NCBI GenBank assembly: GCA_900316365.1
Contig: ONCO01000009.1
Span: forward strand, 1 to 49,029
Source of the DNA: an uncultured Erysipelotrichaceae bacterium
GTDB lineage: Bacteria; Bacillota_I; Bacilli_A; RFN20; CAG-826
Direction of reading: 5' to 3'
Length of the DNA: 49,029 nucleotides
Part shown: piece by piece, positions 42,346-49,029 of the stretch
Numbering within the stretch: position 1 is the stretch's first letter
Layout of the letters: each line of letters begins with the position of its first letter
Made by a program: the position numbers and the translations under genes
The notes under the pieces: generated by a model
Told to the model about the DNA's origin: nothing
Seen by the model: the letters and a program-made list of their open reading frames with translations, nothing else
Database searches by the model: none

Positions 42346-43318
42346 TCGCTAAACCCTCCTTAATCTTTTCGACAATATTGTTCTTCGCCAAGGTATAGGC
42401 GACTTCGATCGCGCTAGAAACTGCCTCTCCATCGCTACTTCCATGCGCTTTGACGACAACGCCATTGACGCCAAGGAGCAACGCTCCTCCGACTGATTCA
42501 TAGCCCATCGTCTGGGACATCTCTTTGAAGCCCTTCTTGGAGAAGAGATAACCAATCTTGGAGAAGATGTTCCTCTTAAAGGAACGCTTGATCATCTCGC
42601 CCATGAATTTGGCTACGCCTTCGCTTCCCTTGAGGAAGATATTTCCGGAATAGCCATCGGTAACAACGACATCGGCCTGACCGCTTAAGACCTCTCTCGC
42701 CTCAATGTTTCCGCCGAAGTTAATTCGCTTATCTTCGGAGAGAATCTTGTAGGCGATTTTGCCTTCAGGAGAGCCTTTGTCTTCTTCGGTGCCATTGGCC
42801 AAAACGAATACCCGTGGTTCTTCAATCCCATAGATATAACGGGAATATAAGGACCCCATGGTAGCGAATTGGGCAATTTCCTCACCAGAGTTCTCGTTGC
42901 TCGCGCCGACATCAAGGATGACGACTTTCTTGTCCTTCATGGCGGTTGGGAATGGGGCAACTAAGGCCGCCCTTTTAACGCCAGGGATGTTACGGATGGT
43001 AACCGTCGCATCGCTGAGGAATGCGCCAGTACCACCGCAGGAAATAACGCCATCAGCTTCGCCGAGTTTGACCAGCTCGACGGCCTTAAACATGGAACTC
43101 TCCTTTAAACGGAGTGCGTCTAAAACGCCAGCGTCCGCTGGAACAACTTCGCGGGCATCAACGATTCTGCAATCTTTGATTTCCGCTAATTCTTCTTTTT
43201 TTCCAACAAGGAGGAATTCGACTTTGCCAGGATGTTTGTTTTGGAAAATTCGAACGCCTTCTAGGGTGGCCTTACTACCCAGGTCTCCACCCATCATGTC
43301 GATCGCTAGCCTTATCAT
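42338..43318 (-). CDS. plsX: Phosphate acyltransferase PlsX
   Basis: PlsX makes acyl-phosphate from acyl-ACP (or the reverse) for phosphatidic acid synthesis. The 326-residue protein begins IRLAIDMMGGDLG and contains SCGGTGAFLSDAT, ILDVGASNE, DVVVTDGYSGNIFLKGSEG and GVNGVVVKAHGSSD, all family features. AAAGGAG precedes the ATG. Together with FakA encoded further upstream it can channel exogenous fatty acids into phospholipid, supporting CdsA. Confidence 0.95.
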   Translation of the reverse strand: MIRLAIDMMGGDLGSKATLEGVRIFQNKHPGKVEFLLVGKKEELAEIKDCRIVDAREVVPADAGVLDALRLKESSMFKAVELVKLGEADGVISCGGTGAFLSDATVTIRNIPGVKRAALVAPFPTAMKDKKVVILDVGASNENSGEEIAQFATMGSLYSRYIYGIEEPRVFVLANGTEEDKGSPEGKIAYKILSEDKRINFGGNIEAREVLSGQADVVVTDGYSGNIFLKGSEGVAKFMGEMIKRSFKRNIFSKIGYLFSKKGFKEMSQTMGYESVGGALLLGVNGVVVKAHGSSDGEAVSSAIEVAYTLAKNNIVEKIKEGLANE

Positions 43319-43359
43319 TAAAATCTCCTTTTACTGGGCAAAAGGAATAATAACACATA

Positions 43360-43381
43360 AAAGGTCTTTATATAGACCTTT
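43360..43381 (-). terminator. Weak hairpin at the recG stop
   Basis: AAAGGTCT pairs with AGACCTTT around ATATAA on the minus strand, next to the recG stop codon. The tract after it (TATG) is not T-rich, so termination may be partial and plsX may be read through. Confidence 0.4.
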
Positions 43382-45383
43382 ACTTTAACGGCGCCGAATC
43401 GATGGACTCTTTTGCGAGCTTGAGAATGTATTCGAAAGGATATTCCTTATCGTGGGCAAGAATGTAGGCGGCATCGTCTCTCGCACATTCAAACATCTTG
43501 AAGTCTTGGACGATATTGACGAAATGGAAGTCTGGAAGACCGGCTTGTTTGACACCAAGAAGTTCGCCTGGACCTCTTCTTCTAAGATCCTCTTCAGCAA
43601 TCTTAAAACCGTCATCCGTGGCGGTAAGTACTTGTAATTTGTCGAGTTCTTCCTCGTCGTTGCCTTCATAGAGCAAATAGAAAGTAGACGGCGTGCCATC
43701 ACGTCCGATACGTCCTCTTAACTGATGGAGAGAGGATAAAGCAAACCTGGTTGGCTCATAGACAAGCATCAAATCTGCATTCTTGACATCGATACCGACT
43801 TCAATGACGGATGTCGAGACCAAAATCGGGCAAAGCCCTGTTTTGAACGCAAGTATGGCAGCTTCTTTTTCGTCTTCTTCCATCTTGCCGTGCATCAAAG
43901 CGACTTTGCCTGGATATAAAGCGTTATATTTCTCAAAGATCGTCTTAACAGAGGCGTCTTTTTCATTCTCATCAACCTCTTCGATCTTCGGGGCAACGAT
44001 ATAGACTCGATGGTTGTTCTCCAAAGATTTATTGATGGCTAAAAGACTCTCTTTAACGGTTGGTTTGATAATTTTTGATACAACTTGGCGTTTTTTCGCC
44101 GGGAACTCGGTTAAGGTCGAGACATCCAAGTCACCATAGATCGTTAAGCTAAGGGTGCGAGGTATAGGTGTAGCCGACATAAGCAAAACATCGGCGAACT
44201 CGCCTTTAGATGCGAGGGTAGTTCTCTGGTTAACACCGAACTTATGCTGCTCATCAATAATGGCTAAGCCCAATTTGGCGTAATGAACCGACTTTGAGAA
44301 TAATGCATGCGTGCCCACGATGATATCCGCGGTCGCATCCTCGATATCATTAAGGGTTCTCCTACGATCTCCGGCCTCCATTTTGCCTTTAAGCAAGACG
44401 ACTTGGACCTTAGTTCCTTCATATAAGGCCTTCAAGGTCTGGTAATGCTGCTCTGCTAAGGTTTCAGTTGGAGCCATGAGCGCGCCTTGCGAGCCTCTGA
44501 GGTAATTCGCGTATAAAAGTGCACCAGCGACTAAGGTTTTGCCGCTCCCGACATCGCCTTGGAGTAAGCGATACATCAAAGAATCAGCCTCCATATCCAT
44601 AAGAGACTCATCAATAGCCTTTCTTTGGCTGTTGGTAAGCGCATATGGAAGAGAGGAGATAAACTTCTCAAACTTATCTCTATCGATATAGCCCTTGCCC
44701 CTCACGGTTAAGGACTTATTCTCTTTTCTGATTAACTGGTTCTTAAGGGAGAAGATCAAAGCTTCCTCGTATTTAAGGACGCGAAGGCCTTGTCTTACAT
44801 CTTCGAATGACGTTGGGAAGTGGCATTTGTAAAAAGCGTCACCCCTACCCGCCAAACGATACTTTTTCATGAATTCGAGGGGGACGTGGTTGTAAATTTG
44901 ACCAATTTCACGGAACGACTTTTTGACTAACGCGGCGAATAAATGCTGCGGATAATCGCTCGGAAGGGAATAGACAGGAACCAAAGCCTGCTCTTCCCCG
45001 ACGCGGCCTTTCTTAAGGCCAAGCACATTCATCTCGTGCTTCTTCGCATCATATGAGACCTGGAGGGTAAATGGGTCAGTGGTGTTAAGGCTCTTGCCTA
45101 AATATGGCCTATTCCACGCAACGCATTTGTAATCATGGTTATAGGCGTCCCTAAACATAAAGGTGGTATTAGAGACGTTCCTAAAACGAAGGACCTTTGG
45201 CTCGGTAATCAATTTGCCATAGATTACAGCTCTCTCCTTATCAGCAAGACGGATCAATCTATCGGGATCTGTATAAATAAAAGACTCGTAACGACGAGGT
45301 AAGTGCTCAATGACATCTAGGTAAGAAAAAATACCCATTTGACCGAGCAGATAATTAAGTCGCGGAGAATTGGTCAGCTTCAC
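43380..45383 (-). CDS. recG: ATP-dependent DNA helicase RecG
   Basis: RecG remodels stalled replication forks and Holliday junctions. The 667-residue protein has the N-terminal wedge (OB) domain and the two helicase lobes: LLQGDVGSGKTLVAGAL (Walker A), IIDEQHKFGVNQR (motif II), MSATPIPRTLSL (III) and the motif V/VI region STSVIEVGIDVKNADLM...HQLRGRIGRDG. The start codon is GTG at 45383. It has no Shine-Dalgarno sequence, and an extended -10 ends six bases upstream, so the mRNA probably begins at the GTG. It follows the fakA terminator and leads recG-plsX-rnc-ftsY-ylxM-ffh. Confidence 0.95.
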   Translation of the reverse strand: MKLTNSPRLNYLLGQMGIFSYLDVIEHLPRRYESFIYTDPDRLIRLADKERAVIYGKLITEPKVLRFRNVSNTTFMFRDAYNHDYKCVAWNRPYLGKSLNTTDPFTLQVSYDAKKHEMNVLGLKKGRVGEEQALVPVYSLPSDYPQHLFAALVKKSFREIGQIYNHVPLEFMKKYRLAGRGDAFYKCHFPTSFEDVRQGLRVLKYEEALIFSLKNQLIRKENKSLTVRGKGYIDRDKFEKFISSLPYALTNSQRKAIDESLMDMEADSLMYRLLQGDVGSGKTLVAGALLYANYLRGSQGALMAPTETLAEQHYQTLKALYEGTKVQVVLLKGKMEAGDRRRTLNDIEDATADIIVGTHALFSKSVHYAKLGLAIIDEQHKFGVNQRTTLASKGEFADVLLMSATPIPRTLSLTIYGDLDVSTLTEFPAKKRQVVSKIIKPTVKESLLAINKSLENNHRVYIVAPKIEEVDENEKDASVKTIFEKYNALYPGKVALMHGKMEEDEKEAAILAFKTGLCPILVSTSVIEVGIDVKNADLMLVYEPTRFALSSLHQLRGRIGRDGTPSTFYLLYEGNDEEELDKLQVLTATDDGFKIAEEDLRRRGPGELLGVKQAGLPDFHFVNIVQDFKMFECARDDAAYILAHDKEYPFEYILKLAKESIDSAPLK

Positions 45384-45389
45384 AATGAT

Positions 45390-45398
45390 ATTTTAGCA
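45390..45398 (-). promoter_or_regulatory. Extended -10 promoter of recG
   Basis: TGC followed by TAAAAT on the minus strand, six bases before the GTG start. No clear -35 is seen. Confidence 0.5.
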
Positions 45399-45429
45399 AA
45401 CTATGTATGCGTTAGAGGCCCGAAATAAC

Positions 45430-45457
45430 AAAAAGACCGAAGGTTTTTCCTTCGATC
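45430..45457 (-). terminator. Terminator after fakA
   Basis: A 9-bp stem (GATCGAAGG / CCTTCGGTC, one T-G pair) with an AAAAA loop, followed by TTTTTG on the minus strand. Confidence 0.85.
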
Positions 45458-45470
45458 GTTTGAGTCGTTG

Positions 45471-47210
45471 TTATTCGATGCCGACAAGGAAACTGTAGAC
45501 TGGCTGGTTGCCCATCTTAACGTCGATATCCATGTCATCGCCGTATTCAGAGACAAGTTCCTCGTTGATGGCAGCGGCTTCTTCTTCGCTGACATCGCTA
45601 CCGGCATAGACGGTAAGGACGGTGCAATCCTCATCAACCATGGAAGCGACGAGCTCTTTGAGAGCGTCGTTCTTCTCTTTGACGCAGTTGACGATCTTCT
45701 TGTCCATCATCGCCATGTAATAGTCCTTGGTGATGTGTACGCCATCGATATCGGTATCCTTTATCGCATAGGTGACGGAACCAGATTTAACAGATTTCAA
45801 GGCAGCTTTCATGTCATTGTAGACGTCATCTGGCTCGCCTTCTGGATTAAACATCATAAGGGCGGAGATACCTTGCGGGATGGTCGTGGATGGAACGACA
45901 CGGGCGACGGTGTCATCTTCGTCGAAGACTTCGCACGCCTGGCTAGAAGCCATGACGATATTGGAGTTATTCGGGAGGATATAGACGTTCTCCGCGTGGC
46001 ATTTCTTAATGGCTTCGATGAAGTCCTGGGTGGATGGGTTCATCGTCTGGCCACCGCTGACGATAACGTTCGCGCCGAGTTCTTTGAAGATCTCATCGAG
46101 ACCTTCGCCAGAGCTGACGGCGATGATACCGAACTTGGCTTTAGGACCCTTAGCTTCCGCGGCCGCGGCTTCTTCAGCGGCCTTCTTTTTCGCATCGGCG
46201 ATGTTACCAGCCATATCGGTCGCGGTTCTGCCGTTCTCGATATTGTGATGCTCTTCGGACATGTTCTCGATCGTAATAGTTACGAATTCACCGAAGTTTT
46301 GGGCATAGTTGAGCATGTTGCCCGGGGTAAGGGTATGGACGTGGACCTTGACGATATCATCATCACGGACGAGAACCAAGGATTTACCATGGGTCGCTAA
46401 GAAGCGACGGAATTTCTTTTCATCGAATGGCTTCTTGCCATCTTCTGGTTTGCCGATACGAAGGATGAACTGGGTGCAATAGCCGTAACCTTCTTCGTCT
46501 TCGGAGAGCTGAGCGCCAGCATAGAGGGCAACCTCCTGTTGCTCAAGGGTTGGAACTTCGCTGCCGGAGGTCTCGACGTTCTCGATACGCTCGACCATTT
46601 TGCCATGGGCGGCGCTATTCATACCTTCGAAGATTCTCCATAAGCCGGTACCGCCGCTATCGACGACGCCGACATCTTTTAAGACTGGGAGAAGCTCTGG
46701 GGTGTGATCAAGGGACTTCTTGGATTCCTCGAGGAGGATATCCATGAGATCTTCGACGCTATTAGGAACTTTCTTTAAAGCGCATAAGGCTTCGCTGGAT
46801 TCGCGGATGACGGTGAGGATCGTACCTTCGACCGGTTTCATAACCGCTTTATAGGCAACTTCCTTCGCGGACTTAAAGGCACCAATCAAATCTTCGATGG
46901 TGGCTTTCTTTTTGCCCTTAAGACCTTCGGCGAAACCGCGGAAGATCTGGGAAGTGATAACACCGGAGTTACCTCTGGCGCCCATGAGCAAACCACCGGA
47001 GAAGGCTTTGGCCAAATCGTAGACGTTGTCGTCGTTGCGATTCTGGATTTCCTTCATACCTGACGTGAAAGTCAGGTTCATGTTCATACCGGTGTCGCCA
47101 TCTGGGACAGGGAAGACATTTAAACGGTCAATCTCAGGGTAATGGTTGTAGAGGTTATTAGCCCCTGAGATATACATTTTCTTTAATATTTCTGCGTCAA
47201 TAGTTTTCAT
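45471..47210 (-). CDS. fakA: Fatty acid kinase catalytic subunit FakA (YloV)
   Basis: FakA phosphorylates fatty acids presented by a FakB (DegV-family) carrier, giving acyl-phosphate for PlsX/PlsY. The 579-residue protein has an N-terminal Dak2 kinase domain (about 1-200) with NVFPVPDGDTGMNMNLTF and GARGNSGVITSQIFRG, whose aspartates bind Mg-ATP. A middle domain holds DDIVKVHVHTLTPG, and the C-terminal part (about 345-579) is a DegV/EDD-like fold with GGQTMNPSTQDF. Its ATG overlaps the yloU stop by one base. No FakB is encoded in the window. Confidence 0.95.
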   Translation of the reverse strand: MKTIDAEILKKMYISGANNLYNHYPEIDRLNVFPVPDGDTGMNMNLTFTSGMKEIQNRNDDNVYDLAKAFSGGLLMGARGNSGVITSQIFRGFAEGLKGKKKATIEDLIGAFKSAKEVAYKAVMKPVEGTILTVIRESSEALCALKKVPNSVEDLMDILLEESKKSLDHTPELLPVLKDVGVVDSGGTGLWRIFEGMNSAAHGKMVERIENVETSGSEVPTLEQQEVALYAGAQLSEDEEGYGYCTQFILRIGKPEDGKKPFDEKKFRRFLATHGKSLVLVRDDDIVKVHVHTLTPGNMLNYAQNFGEFVTITIENMSEEHHNIENGRTATDMAGNIADAKKKAAEEAAAAEAKGPKAKFGIIAVSSGEGLDEIFKELGANVIVSGGQTMNPSTQDFIEAIKKCHAENVYILPNNSNIVMASSQACEVFDEDDTVARVVPSTTIPQGISALMMFNPEGEPDDVYNDMKAALKSVKSGSVTYAIKDTDIDGVHITKDYYMAMMDKKIVNCVKEKNDALKELVASMVDEDCTVLTVYAGSDVSEEEAAAINEELVSEYGDDMDIDVKMGNQPVYSFLVGIE

Positions 47211-47581
47211 TATTCAGCATCCTTTACGTCCATGACGTAGACGTTTACGGAGTCGAATCGCATTTGGAACGTTTTCTCTAAGACGTATTTAACGTTCTTC
47301 TGGACCTCAGAACAAACTTCGGTAAGCTTCACACCGTAAGCGACATATAAGTACAGGGAAACATCGTAACCTTTCGGGGTTTTGACGGCATAGATTCCCT
47401 TCGCGTAATCTTCTTTGTTAAGGCCTTTCTGGATTTGCTCTGGAAGACGGTCGATAAAGGAAGGTCTTGGCGCTAGGCCAACGACCCCATAGCACATAGT
47501 CGCCGCTTCACCGGCAACTGAGGCGATCGCATCAACAGAAATGCTGACTTCGCCAAACACTGCTTTGGAATTCTTTTTCAT
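47210..47581 (-). CDS. yloU: Asp23/YloU-family protein
   Basis: This 123-residue protein belongs to the Asp23/Gls24/YloU family, membrane-associated or cytoplasmic proteins linked to envelope stress; its biochemical role is not established. It begins GEVSISVDAIASVAGEAATMCYGVVGL and has the amphipathic beta-strand pattern VSLYLYVAYGVKLTEVCSEVQKNV. AAGGAG precedes the ATG, and a promoter lies at 47616-47643. The pairing with fakA is conserved in Firmicutes. Confidence 0.92.
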   Translation of the reverse strand: MKKNSKAVFGEVSISVDAIASVAGEAATMCYGVVGLAPRPSFIDRLPEQIQKGLNKEDYAKGIYAVKTPKGYDVSLYLYVAYGVKLTEVCSEVQKNVKYVLEKTFQMRFDSVNVYVMDVKDAE

Positions 47582-47615
47582 GCTTTTGGTCTCCTTCGAG
47601 AAAAAAGGCTTGTCT

Positions 47616-47643
47616 ATTATCTCACTTTAATGCCCTTTTGCAA
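47616..47643 (-). promoter_or_regulatory. Promoter of yloU-fakA
   Basis: TTGCAA (47638-47643), a 16-base spacer and GATAAT (47616-47621) on the minus strand. Confidence 0.55.
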
Positions 47644-47648
47644 ACTAC

Positions 47649-47666
47649 CCATCCCTAAAGGGATGG
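47649..47666 (-). terminator. Weak terminator hairpin after the isomerase-like gene
   Basis: A 7-bp stem (CCATCCC / GGGATGG) with a TTTA loop lies just after the stop codon. The tract after it has only a short TTT, so it may be a partial terminator. Confidence 0.4.
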
Positions 47667-47673
47667 TATTACG

Positions 47674-48861
47674 TCACGAATTGACGATATCCATCAACGC
47701 CGAGAGCGTTGAGGCGACATCATCATACGTGAAAACCATGTGATTGCCCGCCGGATGCTCAAGGCAATCGGAAATATCGTCTTCAAACTTAACCCTGATT
47801 TGGGTACGGCAGATATCATCCTCTTCGAGGTTATTAAGGATTTTGCCTTTCTTTAAAACAACGCGGTCTAGCTCTGGAGCGATCTTAACCATCGTCACTT
47901 CTTGTTTTGCTAACTTAAGACGGATGCCAAATCCCATACCAGACTCGAAATGGGTCATAAGGGAATAGGTATTGCCCATGGAGAATGGGCAAGTGCAATG
48001 GGCATAAACCGCCTCTTTATGAGTTACATCCATCCTTTCTGGATTGGCCATGAAGCTTGGTTTATCCGTCAAGGCCTGGATTAGATACATGGTTAAAAGA
48101 GATGGCACATCGCCTTCACAGGCAGCCGTGAAGCCCGCGTCATTTAAAAGGGCGAAAGCCAAACAGGAAGTATTCTGGTATTTATCCAAGAGGTCGAAAC
48201 ACCTTAAGGTAAAACCGTCGATGGAATACTTCTTTTTGATGGCTAATAAAGCCGAATGGATATAGAGGGAACCACGTAAAGTCTCTAAGCGTTCCGTCTT
48301 CTTTCTAAGCTTAAAGAAGGTCTTCTCATCGCCTAGGTTTTGATTATTAATTTCCTTCTCTAATTCGGAAGTAGTGATCCTAACAATATCGATTCCAAGT
48401 TTCTTTTTAACGAGTCTAGGATCGCATTGGGAGGCGATAAGCCAATCAGATGGACCGCCGATCAAACCAAGACGTTTACCTTTGACTTTCTTAAGCAAAG
48501 AATAGGCCCTTCCACAGGAAAGAAGATATTCCATGGCGTCTTTATCGTTCCCATTCATGAAGACGCTCTTAAGGCCTTTTGAGGCTAAAAATGATTGGAT
48601 TTCTAAGCTGGCCGCGAAGGAATTCCTATTGCCTAATGGACAAATAAAATATGGACCTGGATAACGTTTATAGATCGCCTTGAATTTGGCCTCGCTACCG
48701 CCACTAGCGATAACGAAAAGCGGGAAGGCTTTCGGGGAATCGACGAAGTTGATTCTTTTCTCTGGATCAAGTTTGGCCAAGAAATCATAGACCTCATCTT
48801 TCAAAGAGGAATCCTGCCCAGCCAAAAGAGACGACAGGGTTATGAGTTTAATATCTACCAT
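47674..48861 (-). CDS. L-fucose/L-arabinose isomerase-family protein
   Basis: This 395-residue cytoplasmic protein matches the fold of the L-fucose isomerase-like family, which interconverts aldoses and ketoses with Mn2+ or is of unknown sugar specificity. Family features are LRCFDLL, SCLAFALLNDAGFTAACEGDVPSLLTMYLIQAL (metal-binding Glu and Asp), FMANPERMD, and AHCTCPFSMG with a likely metal-binding His. A Rossmann-like N-terminal half includes LGLIGGPSDWLIAS. It is shorter than true FucI (about 590) and lacks sugar-pathway neighbours. Upstream is a 5S rRNA gene, downstream yloU. No Shine-Dalgarno sequence precedes the ATG; a 9-bp inverted repeat (48872-48893) lies there instead. Confidence 0.8.
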   Translation of the reverse strand: MVDIKLITLSSLLAGQDSSLKDEVYDFLAKLDPEKRINFVDSPKAFPLFVIASGGSEAKFKAIYKRYPGPYFICPLGNRNSFAASLEIQSFLASKGLKSVFMNGNDKDAMEYLLSCGRAYSLLKKVKGKRLGLIGGPSDWLIASQCDPRLVKKKLGIDIVRITTSELEKEINNQNLGDEKTFFKLRKKTERLETLRGSLYIHSALLAIKKKYSIDGFTLRCFDLLDKYQNTSCLAFALLNDAGFTAACEGDVPSLLTMYLIQALTDKPSFMANPERMDVTHKEAVYAHCTCPFSMGNTYSLMTHFESGMGFGIRLKLAKQEVTMVKIAPELDRVVLKKGKILNNLEEDDICRTQIRVKFEDDISDCLEHPAGNHMVFTYDDVASTLSALMDIVNS

Positions 48862-48871
48862 AACTATAGAT

Positions 48872-48893
48872 TACCTTAACAAAGGTAACCTAT
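48872..48893. promoter_or_regulatory. Inverted repeat upstream of the isomerase-like gene
   Basis: GGTTACCTT pairs with AAGGTAATC (one G-T pair) around TGTT, ending ten bases before the ATG. It could be an operator or a leader hairpin. Confidence 0.35.
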
Positions 48894-48928
48894 TCAATTT
48901 ACTAAGGCTTGATAGTGTATAACAAAAC

Positions 48929-48950
48929 GAAAAAAAGCCCCGGAGGGGGC
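48929..48950 (-). terminator. Terminator downstream of 5S rRNA
   Basis: GCCCC pairs with GGGGC around CTCC, followed by TTTTTTT on the minus strand. A further T-rich tract (48953-48964) directly follows the rRNA. Confidence 0.75.
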
Positions 48951-48964
48951 CGTAAAAGAAAAAA

Positions 48965-49029
48965 GCCCGGCAGCGCGCTATTCTCGCCCCTTCCGGGGAT
49001 ACCTTCGCCACTACGGTGCTTAACTGCTG
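48965..49029 (-). rRNA. rrf: 5S ribosomal RNA, 3' half (cut by window edge)
   Basis: The last 65 bases, read on the minus strand, align by eye with the 3' half of bacterial 5S rRNA. Recognisable parts are CAGTTAAGC, CCGTAGTGGCGAAGGTA, the CCCC/GGGG helix IV and CGAGAATAG (as GAGAGTAG), ending TGCCGGGC. The 5' part, and presumably the 23S and 16S genes, lie to the right. T-rich sequence follows its 3' end. Confidence 0.88.

Noticed and set aside
45468-46400. A 310-codon open frame on the plus strand opposite fakA
   Set aside because: It is the mirror of the well-conserved fakA frame, with Asp/Gly-rich composition typical of antisense readings here, and has no recognisable domain or ribosome-binding site.
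1-49029. CRISPR array, insertion sequence or restriction/defence genes
   Set aside because: No regularly spaced repeats, transposase, terminal repeats or defence-associated motifs were found by reading both strands.
1-49029. TGA read as tryptophan, as in Mycoplasma
   Set aside because: TGA serves as stop in cdsA and rimM at conserved overlaps, and tryptophans at conserved positions use TGG.

Overview
The window reads as a contiguous stretch of low-to-medium G+C Firmicutes (class Bacilli) chromosome. The evidence is a Gram-positive replicative polymerase PolC, FakA/PlsX fatty-acid handling, RbgA, YlxM/Ffh/FtsY, an Asp23-family protein, and above all a gene order that follows the Bacillus subtilis ylo-ylq-topA-rpsB-polC block. 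TGA is used as a stop (cdsA, rimM) and Trp is read from TGG, so the standard bacterial code applies and this is not a TGA-recoding Mycoplasma. Serine-rich lipoproteins, InlB-type and Big2 repeats and a GH3 enzyme suggest an uncultured gut or rumen Bacilli lineage (RF39/RFN20/Erysipelotrichales-like); that placement is inference.

Layout. 1-480: 5' end of trpS and a tRNA-Ala(GGC), both leftward. 574-2131: two overlapping rightward membrane-protein genes (YwaF/TMEM164-like and YhhN-like). 2145-12030: a leftward accessory surface locus of a permuted, membrane-anchored GH3 glycosidase, a lipoprotein with InlB-type repeats and a CBM6-like domain, two small paralogous lipoproteins built from a tandem repeat, and a large Big2 lipoprotein. 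12398-15605: a YerC/TrpR-like regulator, an unrecognised membrane protein and a seven-TM EAL phosphodiesterase. 15702-15949: tRNA-Arg(CCT) and tRNA-Pro(CGG).

15984-47581 is the conserved core. In transcription order (right to left) it runs yloU(asp23)-fakA-recG-plsX-rnc-ftsY-ylxM-ffh, then an inverted rightward block rpsP-khpA-rimM-trmD, then rplS, lepB-rbgA-rnhB-dprA, topA-trmFO-xerC, rpsB-tsf, pyrH-frr and uppS-cdsA-dxr-rseP-polC. Genes usually neighbouring in Bacillus (smc, fabD/fabG/acpP, sdaAB, proS, clpQY/codY) are absent here. 47674-48861 is an L-fucose isomerase-like gene, and the right edge cuts a 5S rRNA gene.

The core couples translation (S2, EF-Ts, RRF, S16, L19, RimM, TrmD, TrmFO, RbgA), membrane targeting (Ffh, FtsY, LepB, RseP), envelope lipid and isoprenoid supply (PlsX, FakA, CdsA, UppS, Dxr) and DNA/RNA processing (PolC, TopA, RecG, DprA, XerC, RnhB, Rnc). 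Two signals stand out. First, several core genes (trpS, uppS, pyrH, lepB, rimM, recG) have a -10 hexamer only 6-9 nt before the start codon and no Shine-Dalgarno sequence, which predicts leaderless mRNAs. Second, the accessory lipoprotein/GH3 locus contains domains I do not recognise.
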